From Neotamlana sargassicola (GTDB taxonomy: Bacteria > Bacteroidota > Bacteroidia > Flavobacteriales > Flavobacteriaceae), in assembly GCF_020523965.1 (NCBI RefSeq), contig NZ_JAJAPX010000001.1:62001-126000 (forward strand): a stretch of DNA of 64,000 bases. Reading direction: 5' to 3'. A program made the translations under genes and the position numbers. How positions within the stretch are numbered: the first letter of the stretch is position 1; each line of letters starts with the position of its first letter. The notes under the pieces were generated by a model that made no database searches, had not been told where the DNA came from, and saw only the letters and a program-made list of their open reading frames with translations. This document shows positions 1 to 8,767 of the stretch, piece after piece.

Positions 1-994
1 CTCCAGAAACTGTTGTGTATTTTAGCACAAATTTCTTTCCTGGATTAATGATTTTATATGCCGCTTGACACATAATAGTTGCCTCATGGAAACCACAAAG
101 AATTAATTTTAATTTTCCTGGGTAAAAGTTACCATCGCCAATAGCGAAAATACCAGGAATGTTTGTTTGATAATCTAATGCATTATTAACTTTAATAGCA
201 TTTTTCTCAATTTCTAAGCCCCAATTTGCAATTGGCCCTAATTTTGGAGACAACCCAAATAAAGGAATAAAATGATCTGTTTCTAAAGTTATTGGTTCTT
301 CGTCTTTTTTAGTAATTTCAATAGCTTCAACCTTACCATCACCAATAATATTAGTTACTTCGGCAGGTGTAATTAAATTAATTTTACCTAACTTTTTAAG
401 CTCACCTACTTTTTCAACAGAATCTAAATGACCTCTAAACTCATTACGACGGTGTACTAGTGTTACACTTTTAGCAACATCGGCTAAAAAGATACTCCAA
501 TCTAACGCAGAATCTCCACCACCAGCAATTACCACATTTTTATCGCGATACATTTCTGGTTCTTTAATCATGTATTCCACACCTTTATCTTCGTAATCTG
601 CAAGATTATCTAATTGTGGCTTACGAGGTTCGAAACTACCTAAACCACTTGCAATTGCAACAACTGGCGCTTGGTGTTGTGTTCCTTTATTTGTAGTTAC
701 AATAAACGTTCCATCTTCTTGTTTATCGATAGTTTCTGCACGCTCACCTAAAGTAAATCCAGGCTCGAATTGCTTACCTTGCTCAAGTAAATTTTTAGTT
801 AAGTCTCCAGCTAAAATTTCTGGAAAACCAGGAATATCGTAAATTGGTTTTTTTGGGTATAATTCTGAGCATTGTCCACCTGGTTGCGGTAATGCATCAA
901 TTAAATGACATTTAAGTTTTAATAATCCAGCTTCGAACACTGTAAATAAACCTGTTGGTCCTGCTCCTATGATTATGATATCTGTTTTAATCAT
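1..994 (-). CDS. Ferredoxin/flavodoxin-NADP(+) reductase, thioredoxin-reductase-like (3' end cut by window)
   Basis: Read from the sequence: an ATG at 994 opens a frame that runs off the left edge without a stop. It starts MIKTDIIIIGAGPTG, the FAD-binding GxGxxG motif. A second dinucleotide motif (VVIAGGGDSALDW) lies near residue 155, and near the end is IFAIGDGNFYPGKLKL, which binds FAD. The usual redox CxxC of thioredoxin reductase is absent where expected, which fits the TrxR-like ferredoxin-NADP reductases (YumC type) rather than thioredoxin reductase. About 331 residues are visible and perhaps 15-20 are missing. It lies 9 bases downstream of the siroheme genes, so it probably supplies electrons (through ferredoxin or flavodoxin) to the sulfite reductase; that role is inferred from context. 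Confidence 0.88.
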   Translation of the reverse strand, partial: MIKTDIIIIGAGPTGLFTVFEAGLLKLKCHLIDALPQPGGQCSELYPKKPIYDIPGFPEILAGDLTKNLLEQGKQFEPGFTLGERAETIDKQEDGTFIVTTNKGTQHQAPVVAIASGLGSFEPRKPQLDNLADYEDKGVEYMIKEPEMYRDKNVVIAGGGDSALDWSIFLADVAKSVTLVHRRNEFRGHLDSVEKVGELKKLGKINLITPAEVTNIIGDGKVEAIEITKKDEEPITLETDHFIPLFGLSPKLGPIANWGLEIEKNAIKVNNALDYQTNIPGIFAIGDGNFYPGKLKLILCGFHEATIMCQAAYKIINPGKKFVLKYTTVSG

Positions 995-1003
995 TTTGAA
1001 ATA

Positions 1004-1582
1004 TTAATTTTTCTCTATTAATCCTTTAGTAAATTCGTTTAGCGCTTCCACTTTTTGTTCGAAATCGCCTTTTATAGTTTTTCTGTATTCGTTTAAATTT
1101 TTAACTAAATCGTCGATATTCTCAGGAATAACCTCCTCGAAAAACTGACGTAAACGTTTTGCTGTTGTTGGCGATTTTCCGTTGGTAGAAATTGCCACTT
1201 TTACGTTTCCTTTAGTTACAATACCACCCATATAAAAATCACAATACGGTGGGTTATCTGCTACATTTACTAGTTTTGCTTCAGCTCTACAATCTTTGTA
1301 AACCTCAACATTAACTTCAGGCACATCGGTTGTTGCAACAACAATATGTTGCCCTTGTAAATATTTTTTACTATAAACATCCTCAATTAAGGTAACATCT
1401 CCTTTTTCAGCTAAAGCTGAAGTCCCTTCTCGAAACATTGGGGATACCATTGTTACTTTTGCATCTGGACTTGATTTGAGCAAAAAAGTAAGTTTCTCTT
1501 CTGCAACAAAACCTCCACCTACAATAAGCACCTTGAGATTTTTAACCTTTAAAAACACCGGATATAAATTATTTCTTTCCAT
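1004..1582 (-). CDS. Precorrin-2 dehydrogenase / sirohydrochlorin ferrochelatase (siroheme synthase N-terminal domain type)
   Basis: The 192-residue protein begins with an NAD-binding Rossmann motif (VLIVGGGFVAEEKL, about residues 18-31). It continues with the CysG-N/Met8p features NPPYCDFYMGGIV and KVAISTNGKSPTTAKRLR. This family oxidises precorrin-2 to sirohydrochlorin with NAD+, and some members insert Fe2+ to make siroheme. It corresponds only to the N-terminal part of E. coli CysG; the methyltransferase is the separate gene immediately upstream, 2 bases away. Clustering with a siroheme-dependent sulfite reductase supports siroheme rather than cobalamin synthesis. Whether it also chelates iron cannot be read from the sequence. 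Confidence 0.9.
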   Translation of the reverse strand: MERNNLYPVFLKVKNLKVLIVGGGFVAEEKLTFLLKSSPDAKVTMVSPMFREGTSALAEKGDVTLIEDVYSKKYLQGQHIVVATTDVPEVNVEVYKDCRAEAKLVNVADNPPYCDFYMGGIVTKGNVKVAISTNGKSPTTAKRLRQFFEEVIPENIDDLVKNLNEYRKTIKGDFEQKVEALNEFTKGLIEKN

Positions 1583-1584
1583 TT

Positions 1585-2349
1585 TTATCCGTTATTTATA
1601 ACTTCTGAAGCAATAGAACTTAAAATAGCACGCTCTTTAACCACATCGCCAATAATAATTATTGCTGGGTTTGCTAACTCTTGCTCTTTTACAATAGCTT
1701 CAATATTATGTATTCTGCCTATACCTACTTTTTCATCGGCTCTAGTGCCGTTTTGAATAATGGCAATATGCGCATCTTGCTTGTTTTCTGCTGAAAAAAT
1801 TTCAACAATTTTACCAAGTTTACCCATACCCATTAAAATAACAACCGTAGCCGTTGATTTTGCAGCTAAAGCAACATCACCAGAAATTTTATGTTCCTTC
1901 GTAGTTCCTGTAATTACCCAAAAACTCTCTGAAGCACCTCGTTTTGTTAACGGGATACCTTGATAAGCAGGCACCGCTAAACTTGATGAAATACCAGGAA
2001 CCATAAAGGTTTCTAGCCCAAACTGACGAACATAATCGATTTCTTCGGCACCACGACCAAATATAAATGGATCGCCACCTTTTAATCGTACCACATGCCC
2101 TTTTTCTTTAGCTTTAGCAACTATAAGATCGTTAATTTGCTCTTGTTGATATGCATAACACCCTCTACGTTTACCTACAAAAATAAGCTCCGCATCTTGA
2201 GAAGCATATTTTAGTAAACGCTCGTTTATAAGTGCATCGTACAGGATAACGTTTGCCGATTCTATAGCCTTAATTGCTTTAAGAGTTATTAAATCTTCGT
2301 CTCCAGGACCTGCGCCTACAACTGTTAATTTAGGGGTTAATACATTCAT
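1585..2349 (-). CDS. cobA: Uroporphyrinogen-III C-methyltransferase (SUMT)
   Basis: The 254-residue protein has the SAM-dependent tetrapyrrole methyltransferase signatures: TVVGAGPGDEDLITLKA at the N-terminus, then YDALINERLL, VRLKGGDPFIFGRG and VPGISSSLAVPAYQGIPLTKRG. It methylates uroporphyrinogen III at C2 and C7 to precorrin-2, the first committed step to siroheme. It is a stand-alone enzyme of normal length, without the CysG dehydrogenase fusion. It sits 12 bases downstream of the sulfite reductase and 2 bases upstream of the precorrin-2 dehydrogenase, in one sulfate-assimilation operon. The symbol cobA is used in the siroheme sense. Confidence 0.93.
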   Translation of the reverse strand: MNVLTPKLTVVGAGPGDEDLITLKAIKAIESANVILYDALINERLLKYASQDAELIFVGKRRGCYAYQQEQINDLIVAKAKEKGHVVRLKGGDPFIFGRGAEEIDYVRQFGLETFMVPGISSSLAVPAYQGIPLTKRGASESFWVITGTTKEHKISGDVALAAKSTATVVILMGMGKLGKIVEIFSAENKQDAHIAIIQNGTRADEKVGIGRIHNIEAIVKEQELANPAIIIIGDVVKERAILSSIASEVINNG

Positions 2350-2361
2350 TTTATATCGATT

Positions 2362-4455
2362 TTAAGCTTCTTGAGCTTGTTCTGCTTCTCTAAACGCTCT
2401 AACCGCAGCTAAGAACTTTTCCGCATTAGCGATGTAACTTACAGCAAAATCTTTAGTGGGTGCATTTTTGTTAATTTCATAGATTAATTCTGAAAAAGAA
2501 ACACCTAAATCTATTCTTCCGCTTTCAATAAAAAGTTCATCGAACTGAGAAATAATTCCTGCATGCGTATTTGTTTTCTTATTTTCGGCTAATAATAACG
2601 CTTTCGCGGAATTAACTAACGATTGGTATGCTAAGTATATAGCACCAGAGTACACTTCATTTCCAAAAGATTCTTTTGCGTTTTCAATTTTCTCTTCACT
2701 TTCGAAAAACAAGGTAGCGATTAAATCGATAACCACACCAGCACACTCACCAACACCAATGGCTTTAACATATTTTTCTTCTTCACCCCAATCGATAAAA
2801 TCTAAATCTGTTAAATTAGTAACATCTTGTAAATCATTTAACAAATCGTAAAAATAACGATCGCCAGTTTCTTTATAATACTCTACAAACTGTTTTCCGT
2901 TTGCATTAGCTTCATAGTCATTTAAAATTCTGCGTAACGCTTCAGGCCCTCTTCTACTTGGTACTTTAACCACTTTATCGGCAAAAGTAGCGTTACCATC
3001 GCCTTGGTTTCCACCACCAAGTAAAACTTGTAAAGCTGGAGCTACCAATTTATCTTTTGTACGAACCGTCATCCCTTGGAAACCAATATTTGCCATATTG
3101 TGTTGCCCACAAGCATTCATACAACCACTAATTTTTATAACTAAATCTTCGTTTTTTAAATACTGTGGATATTCTGTTTTTATAACGCGCTCTAGCTCTT
3201 CTGCAATTCCGGTACTACTCGCAATACCTAAGTTACAAGTATCTGTTCCTGGACATGCTGTAATATCGACTGCTTTGTTATAACCAGCTTCTACAAATCC
3301 TAGTTTTTCTAATTCTTGATAGAAAAACGGCACTAAATCTTCCTTTACAAAAGGAATTACAATATTTTGACGTAGTGATAAACGTACTTCGCCCGCCGCA
3401 TATTTATCTACTAAATTTGCTAATAAACGTGCTTTATCTGTATAAAAATCGCCTAATAAAACTTTAACACCAATAGCTACATAGCCTGCTTGCTTTTGAG
3501 GAATTAAGTTTGTTGATTTCCATAGATTGAAAGCTTCTTCGTTTTTAATTTCAACTTGAGGTGCTTCAACTTGAACTGGTTTAGAAGCTACATAAGCATC
3601 GGCATCAATTGCTACAGATTTAAACTCAATCGCTTTTTGTTCGTTATCGATTAGTTCTTTAAATGCTTCTAGACCTATATCTTTTACTAAGAATTTCATT
3701 CTTGCTTTGGCTCGACTTTTACGCTCACCATAACGATCGAAAACTCTTAATATACCTTCCATTATTGGGATGATTTTATCGGTTTCAACAAAATCATATA
3801 ACACATCGGCATGTCTTGGTTGCGAACCTAATCCGCCAGCAACCATAACTTTAAATCCGCGAACACCATCTTTTTCTTTTGCAATATATCCTATGTCGTG
3901 TAAATACGATAATCCGGTATCTGCATCGGTTGATGAGAATGACACTTTAAATTTACGCCCCATTTCTTGACAAATTGGGTTACGTAAAAAGAATTTATAT
4001 AAGGCATCTGCATACGGCGATACATCGAATGGTTCGTTTACATCAATACCTGCTGTTTCGCTAGCTGTTACATTTCTTACTACGTTACCACAAGCTTCGC
4101 GAACAGTTACTTCATCTTTCTCTAATTCTGCCCAAAGCTCTGGCGTTCTATTTAAATCTACGTAATGAATTTGTATATCTTGACGTGTTGTAATATGTAA
4201 TCTTCCGCGAGAATATTCATCGGACACATCGGCAATTCGGCGTAATTGATTACTTTTTAATTTACCGTAAGGCACCTTAATACGAATCATTTGAACACCT
4301 TCTTGACGCTGTCCGTAAACACCACGCGCTAAACGAAGACTTCTAAATTTTTCTTCATCAATTTTTCCTTTATGAAACAATTCGATTTTATTGGCTAATT
4401 CAATAATATCTTTTTGTACAATTGGATTTTCTATTTCCGTTTCGAAACTTAACAT
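2362..4455 (-). CDS. Siroheme/[4Fe-4S] sulfite (or nitrite) reductase with C-terminal HEPN-like domain
   Basis: In the 697-residue protein, residues 1 to about 550 are a nitrite/sulfite reductase haemoprotein: two ferredoxin-like half domains (YGKLKSNQLRRIADV; GRLHITTRQDIQIHYV) and the cofactor-binding cysteines CPGTDTC (about 400-406) and SGCMNACG (about 444-448). These give the C-x5-C...C-x3-C pattern that ligates the [4Fe-4S] cluster and siroheme. It should reduce sulfite to sulfide with six electrons. After about residue 560 comes a helical segment (AIYLAYQSLVNSAKALLLAE... THAGIISQFDELF) that resembles HEPN domains and is not part of ordinary sulfite reductases. cysH and siroheme genes flank it, so sulfite is the likely substrate. 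The role of the tail is unknown. Confidence 0.92.
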   Translation of the reverse strand: MLSFETEIENPIVQKDIIELANKIELFHKGKIDEEKFRSLRLARGVYGQRQEGVQMIRIKVPYGKLKSNQLRRIADVSDEYSRGRLHITTRQDIQIHYVDLNRTPELWAELEKDEVTVREACGNVVRNVTASETAGIDVNEPFDVSPYADALYKFFLRNPICQEMGRKFKVSFSSTDADTGLSYLHDIGYIAKEKDGVRGFKVMVAGGLGSQPRHADVLYDFVETDKIIPIMEGILRVFDRYGERKSRAKARMKFLVKDIGLEAFKELIDNEQKAIEFKSVAIDADAYVASKPVQVEAPQVEIKNEEAFNLWKSTNLIPQKQAGYVAIGVKVLLGDFYTDKARLLANLVDKYAAGEVRLSLRQNIVIPFVKEDLVPFFYQELEKLGFVEAGYNKAVDITACPGTDTCNLGIASSTGIAEELERVIKTEYPQYLKNEDLVIKISGCMNACGQHNMANIGFQGMTVRTKDKLVAPALQVLLGGGNQGDGNATFADKVVKVPSRRGPEALRRILNDYEANANGKQFVEYYKETGDRYFYDLLNDLQDVTNLTDLDFIDWGEEEKYVKAIGVGECAGVVIDLIATLFFESEEKIENAKESFGNEVYSGAIYLAYQSLVNSAKALLLAENKKTNTHAGIISQFDELFIESGRIDLGVSFSELIYEINKNAPTKDFAVSYIANAEKFLAAVRAFREAEQAQEA

Positions 4456-4475
4456 ATTGCAATTCTTTTTTTAGC

Positions 4476-5102
4476 TTATTGTAAATGTATACCACACTCT
4501 CTATTATCTAATGCCTTTACAGGATCGAAATAGTTAACGTTTTTTGGTAATTTTTTCTTTTCTATTAAACGATCTAAAGCATCATCATCCCAATAATAAA
4601 AAGGACTTACTTTTAAAATTCCCTCTTTACTTAAACTTAAAATGTCTTTTTTAGAACGTAATTCTGTTTTTCTATCTCTAATATTTGTAAACCAAACTTC
4701 TGGTTGATGTTCACTTAAAGCACGTTTAAACGGCTCTAACTTTACAACTTCTGAAAACAACGAATGATTTTCATCCTCTACGCCAGGTAAACCAATTGTA
4801 GCATCAATCTCTGATTTTGGCTTTAAAGGCTGATATTTATGAATATTTAAGTTGTATTTCTCTATTAAATTTTCGGCATGCTTATAGGTATCTGGTTCGT
4901 TGTACAATGTATCGCACCAAATTACCTTTATGTTTTTATCATGTTTTGTAATTGTGCTTAATAACACTGCTGAATAAATACCAAAACTTGTAGTTACCAA
5001 TCTATTATCTGAAAGTTTTAATGCCCAATCAATAATTTCGGCAGGTGATAAGTTCCTTAATTTCTTATTCCAAAACTCAATATCTAATTCGTGTCCTAAC
5101 AT
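4476..5102 (-). CDS. cysH: Phosphoadenylyl-sulfate (PAPS) reductase, CysH family
   Basis: The 208-residue PP-loop-superfamily protein shows TTSFGIYSAVLLSTI in the nucleotide-binding position, VIWCDTLYNEPDTYKHAENL, and the C-terminal catalytic motif ECGIH. It reduces activated sulfate to sulfite with thioredoxin or glutaredoxin. The paired cysteine (CC...CxxC) iron-sulfur motif of APS reductases is absent, only two cysteines being visible, which favours PAPS as substrate. It is the first gene of the assimilation operon, 20 bases before the sulfite reductase. The ATP sulfurylase genes (cysD/cysN) often found here are not in the window. Confidence 0.9.
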   Translation of the reverse strand: MLGHELDIEFWNKKLRNLSPAEIIDWALKLSDNRLVTTSFGIYSAVLLSTITKHDKNIKVIWCDTLYNEPDTYKHAENLIEKYNLNIHKYQPLKPKSEIDATIGLPGVEDENHSLFSEVVKLEPFKRALSEHQPEVWFTNIRDRKTELRSKKDILSLSKEGILKVSPFYYWDDDALDRLIEKKKLPKNVNYFDPVKALDNRECGIHLQ

Positions 5103-5121
5103 ATCATTCTGTTTTCACATA

Positions 5122-5174
5122 TTAATCCTATCAATTTAATAGGAATTACAAATGTATAACTTTTTTTTAAACAA
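5122..5174 (-). promoter_or_regulatory. cysH operon promoter and palindromic operator candidate
   Basis: On the minus strand a -7 box TACATTTG (5156-5149) matches the Bacteroidota consensus TAnnTTTG. The best upstream TTG (5174-5172) is only 15 bases away, so the -33 box is imperfect. Just downstream is a dyad with perfect 6-bp arms TCCTAT/ATAGGA (5126-5131 and 5139-5144) and partial extension on both sides. Its place between promoter and start codon, next to an Rrf2 regulator gene, suggests a repressor site. The assignment to that regulator is inference. Confidence 0.5.
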
Positions 5175-5249
5175 AAAAGCCATAAAACTATTTTTAAGAA
5201 ATATTTAAATTAATTGAGTTTCAGGTTAAAAAAAGCAATAAGCCAGATA

Positions 5250-5684
5250 TTATTTTACAATATTCTCAGTCTTTTTTACTGCTAAATCGGCAAGTGTTGT
5301 ATTTCTAAATACATTTAAAGCACTATCGCGAACTTGAATCATGAGTTTATGCACACTACAAGTATCTTCGTCGACACAATCGTCGCACTTTTCGTAATAA
5401 TTTAAACTCACGCATGGCACCATTGCAATTGGACCTTCAAGCACCCGCATAACTTCGGTCATTAAAATATCTGCCGGATCCTGACGTAAATAGTAACCAC
5501 CATGTTTTCCTTTTTTAGAACCTAAAACTCCTGCTTTTCTTAACGTAAGCAAAATACTCTCTAAAAACTTTTGTGGTATTTGTTCGTTTTTAGCAATTGC
5601 ACTTACTTGCACAGGATTATCTCCTGCAGAATTCACAATAAAAGTTAAAGCCTTAAGGCCGTATTTAGTTTTTTTGGATAGCAT
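5250..5684 (-). CDS. Rrf2-family transcriptional regulator (CymR/IscR-like)
   Basis: The 144-residue protein starts MLSKKTKYGLKALTF, the Rrf2 winged-helix N-terminus, with IPQKFLESILLTLRKAGVLGSKKGKHGGY as recognition helix and wing. The second half carries a cysteine group (PCVSLNYYEKCDDCVDEDTC) at the place where IscR and related regulators bind an iron-sulfur cluster, although the spacing differs from IscR. Family members control Fe-S, cysteine or nitrosative-stress genes. It is in the same orientation as, and 148 bases upstream of, cysH, which suggests control of sulfate assimilation. Its 3' neighbour has its own promoter and a dyad that could be the target. Confidence 0.88.
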   Translation of the reverse strand: MLSKKTKYGLKALTFIVNSAGDNPVQVSAIAKNEQIPQKFLESILLTLRKAGVLGSKKGKHGGYYLRQDPADILMTEVMRVLEGPIAMVPCVSLNYYEKCDDCVDEDTCSVHKLMIQVRDSALNVFRNTTLADLAVKKTENIVK

Positions 5685-5712
5685 ATTGCTAATATACTTA
5701 TTTTACAATTAT

Positions 5713-6717
5713 TTAATTTACCGTGTGCGATTTTTCTAATGCATAAAACGTGGCTTGAACGTAATCTTCATCGTTACCAGAATTATTTTGATTATAAACT
5801 CCGGCTTTAAAATACATGTATTGCCCACCTTGATCATAGCCACTATTTGCCATACTTATGGTTTTAACCACGTTGTCCTTACCTTCACGTAAAATGGTAA
5901 CTACCATAGTATTATTTACCACTCTAATTTTATATGAAAACTTTTCGTTTAACGCAATGCCATCTTCAGGATTTGAAGCCGAACTACTTCGCGAACCTAT
6001 TAACTCGTACCATTGCTCATCGCCATAACCATCGCGAGGTTCGTGGGCGAAGTAAATAGATCCTAAATTATTTTCTGGTAATTTTCTGTAATAAATTCGA
6101 ATCGGTTCATCGTCGTTTGCATGAATTTGCCCAACAATTACGCGTCCTACTTGTCCACTATCTCCGGTAGTTGTTACATGGTTTACCGCAAGTGTTGCTA
6201 ACATTTCGCCATCGTAACCTGCAGCTGCAGTAATATCGGTAGCTGGTGCAGAACCAAAGACCCAATTATTTTTATTTACACCTTGTGTACTAACGCTTGT
6301 ATTGGTACCACGAAGCATTTCGCGAAACTCCACACGTGTATAACTTGTATTTGTTGATGTTTTAAATCCCGCAATTGGACATTTAAAAACCATTCCGCCA
6401 TCTTCGGCAGTATAAAAATACTTTGAATTCTCGTAATTATCATTCAATTGAGCTACCGTAACAGTAACCGAGGTGCCATCGCCTTCATCTTCTGGAATAC
6501 TTAAATTCCATGTAGATAAATCGAAGTTTTCTGCTGGTGAAGCATCAGCATTTAATCCTCCTGAATTTTGATTATTATTATCATCGGTATCATCATCTTC
6601 AGTTTCCTCAACTTCTTCAACAACCTCTTCCTCTTCTGTTGGCGCATCGTTTGAACTACACCCAAAAATCGCTGTAAAAGCGATTAACCCAAATAGTATT
6701 AATGTTTTCTTATTCAC
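5713..6717 (-). CDS. Alginate lyase, polysaccharide lyase family 7, lipoprotein
   Basis: The 334-residue protein starts at GTG. It has a lipoprotein signal (hydrophobic stretch then AIFGC, Cys about residue 20) followed by SSND and a long Asp/Glu/Asn linker to about residue 60, typical of surface-exposed Bacteroidota lipoproteins. The catalytic domain carries the three PL7 signatures in order: RVEFREM (RxExR-like), QIH, and YFKAGVYNQ (YxKxGxYxQ). PL7 enzymes cleave alginate by beta-elimination; the QIH variant is usually linked with polyguluronate or mixed preference. It stands alone, without other alginolytic genes, 28 bases upstream of the Rrf2 regulator gene, so its presence among sulfur genes is odd and could reflect insertion. 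Confidence 0.9.
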   Translation of the reverse strand: MNKKTLILFGLIAFTAIFGCSSNDAPTEEEEVVEEVEETEDDDTDDNNNQNSGGLNADASPAENFDLSTWNLSIPEDEGDGTSVTVTVAQLNDNYENSKYFYTAEDGGMVFKCPIAGFKTSTNTSYTRVEFREMLRGTNTSVSTQGVNKNNWVFGSAPATDITAAAGYDGEMLATLAVNHVTTTGDSGQVGRVIVGQIHANDDEPIRIYYRKLPENNLGSIYFAHEPRDGYGDEQWYELIGSRSSSASNPEDGIALNEKFSYKIRVVNNTMVVTILREGKDNVVKTISMANSGYDQGGQYMYFKAGVYNQNNSGNDEDYVQATFYALEKSHTVN

Positions 6718-6768
6718 AAGTTTAGTTTTAGTTTATTTATATAAAAGAACCACAATGAGCATGCCAAA

Positions 6769-7569
6769 TTAAATCGATAAATCGGCTTTAAAGACTGTAA
6801 TTGCCTTTCCTTTTATTTTTACTTTATTATTAGAATAATTTAACATTAAGGCACCGCCACGTTTTGATATTTGGTGCGACACTAAATTATTTTTGTTTAA
6901 TTTTTTTGCCCATAAAGGTGTTAAAGCACAATGTGCAGAACCGGTAACCGGATCTTCATTAATTCCAGATTCTGGCACAAAACAACGTACAACAAAATCG
7001 GCTTCTTTATGGGTCGCTTCCGCGGAAATCATTAAATGCCCTAAGCCATTTGCGTTTAAAGCTTCGAAATTAGGCGAACAATTTTCAATATTTTTTTGAT
7101 TTTCAGCAATCGCCATAAACCAATTTGCTTCACTTTTATACATTTCCTTAGGCATAAACCCTAAAAGGGATTCAAAATTTACAGGAATTTCGGTTGCACT
7201 GACTTGGTATTCTGGGAATTCCATAGCAATAAATCCGTTTTCGTAATGAATTACTAAATCGCCTCCCTTAGCTTTAAAGTGTATAGGTCGATCTGTTGGT
7301 ACTAAACCAACACTGTACATAATATGAGCTGAAGCCAAAGTGGCGTGACCACAAAGCGGAATCTCGACTGTTGGCGTATAATATTTAATTTCGAAATAAT
7401 CATTTTTAGGAAATACAAATGCCGTTTCAGACAAATTCATTTCCATTGCCATATTTTGCATCCAAGCTTCAGAAACCTCTTCTTTTAAAAGCATTACACC
7501 TGCTGGGTTTCCTTTGAAAGCTTCTTCTGCAAAGGCATCAACTTGATATATTATACTATTATTCAGCAT
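6769..7569 (-). CDS. PhzF family phenazine-biosynthesis-like isomerase/epimerase
   Basis: The 266-residue protein has family hallmarks QVDAFAEEAFKGNPAGV at the N-terminus with NLSETAFVF, the internal-repeat motif CGHATLASAHIM (about 72-83), and GSAHCALTPLWA near residue 217. The glutamate of NLSETAF corresponds to the catalytic Glu of PhzF. Members are diaminopimelate-epimerase folds acting as isomerases, but most are of unknown substrate and no phenazine genes are nearby. It overlaps the 3' end of the metZ-like gene by 11 bases, so the two are co-translated. The physiological reaction cannot be assigned. Confidence 0.88.
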   Translation of the reverse strand: MLNNSIIYQVDAFAEEAFKGNPAGVMLLKEEVSEAWMQNMAMEMNLSETAFVFPKNDYFEIKYYTPTVEIPLCGHATLASAHIMYSVGLVPTDRPIHFKAKGGDLVIHYENGFIAMEFPEYQVSATEIPVNFESLLGFMPKEMYKSEANWFMAIAENQKNIENCSPNFEALNANGLGHLMISAEATHKEADFVVRCFVPESGINEDPVTGSAHCALTPLWAKKLNKNNLVSHQISKRGGALMLNYSNNKVKIKGKAITVFKADLSI

Positions 7570-8737
7570 GATTTAAAGCTTGATCTAGATCTTTAATAAT
7601 ATCATCGACATGCTCTAATCCTACCGAAATTCTTACAGCACCATCTGTAATACCAACTGCAGCCTTAACTTCTGCCTCTACTTTAGCATGTGTTGTGCTT
7701 GCCGGATGCGTTACAATAGTTCTGGTATCCCCTAAATTGGCCGATAAGGAACAAAGTTTAATATTATCGAAAAATTTACGACCGCCATCAATACCGCCTT
7801 TTACTTCAAAAGCTATAATGTTACCTCCTAATCGCATTTGTTTTTTCGCAATATCGTACTTAGGATGCGATTTTAAAAACGGATATTTCACCCAATTTAC
7901 TTTGGGATGATTTTCTAAAAACGCTGCAATCTTAAGTGCATTCTCACAGTGTTTTTCAACACGAACTGCTAAAGTTTCTAAAGATTTTGATAATACCCAA
8001 GCATTAAAAGCACTCATAGCTGGCCCTGTTAAACGCGAAAACAAATAAATTTCGCGAATTAACTCTTTTTTACCAACTGTAACACCACCAAGTACACGAC
8101 CTTGACCATCCATTAATTTTGTTGCTGAATGAATTACTAAATCGGCACCATATTTTATTGGGTTTTGCAAATACGGCGTAGCAAAGCAATTATCTACAAC
8201 GAGTAGTAAATTATGCTTTTTACAAATGGCGCTTAACAACTCTAAATCTAACACATCAACTCCTGGATTAGTAGGTGTTTCGGCGTAAATAAATTTAGTA
8301 TTTGGCTGAATTAAACTTTCTACAGTTTCAACTTCATTTATATTAAAATATGAGCATTCAATATTCCATTTTGGTAAATATTTGGTAAACAAACCATGGG
8401 TTGCACCAAACACCGAGCTGCATGACAATACATGATCGCCAGCATTTAACAAGGTCGCAAATGTTGAAAACACTGCCGCCATACCACTTGCAAAGGCAAA
8501 ACCACTTTCGGCACCTTCCATTTTACAAACCTTATCTATAAACTCGTTTACATTTGGGTTGCTGTAACGACTGTATAAATCGCGTTGCTTTTCTTCTGCA
8601 AACGAGGCTCGCATTTCCTCAGCATCATCAAAAACAAAACCAGAGGTTAAGTATAATGGTACAGAATGCTCTGAAAACTGACTTGTTTCTGTCTGTGTTC
8701 GTATAGCTTCGGTTTCAAAATGGTTTTTATCGCTCAT
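7559..8737 (-). CDS. metZ: O-succinylhomoserine sulfhydrylase-like trans-sulfuration enzyme (MetZ type)
   Basis: The 392-residue Cys/Met-metabolism PLP enzyme has SRYSNPNVNEFIDKV, AFASGMAAVFSTF (phosphate-binding region), TPTNPGVDVLDL, and the PLP lysine in VIHSATKLMDGQGRVLGG (Lys about residue 207). C-terminal LGDTRTIVTHPASTTHAK binds the substrate carboxylate. Family members join sulfide or cysteine to an activated homoserine; overall shape and length fit MetZ, but cystathionine gamma-synthase cannot be excluded from sequence alone. It lies downstream of the fused MetX-AK-HSD gene (132-base gap holding a short repeat) and overlaps phzF. Confidence 0.82.
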   Translation of the reverse strand: MSDKNHFETEAIRTQTETSQFSEHSVPLYLTSGFVFDDAEEMRASFAEEKQRDLYSRYSNPNVNEFIDKVCKMEGAESGFAFASGMAAVFSTFATLLNAGDHVLSCSSVFGATHGLFTKYLPKWNIECSYFNINEVETVESLIQPNTKFIYAETPTNPGVDVLDLELLSAICKKHNLLLVVDNCFATPYLQNPIKYGADLVIHSATKLMDGQGRVLGGVTVGKKELIREIYLFSRLTGPAMSAFNAWVLSKSLETLAVRVEKHCENALKIAAFLENHPKVNWVKYPFLKSHPKYDIAKKQMRLGGNIIAFEVKGGIDGGRKFFDNIKLCSLSANLGDTRTIVTHPASTTHAKVEAEVKAAVGITDGAVRISVGLEHVDDIIKDLDQALNHAE

Positions 8738-8767
8738 TCTTTTTCTTTTTATTTTTCAATTTATTAT

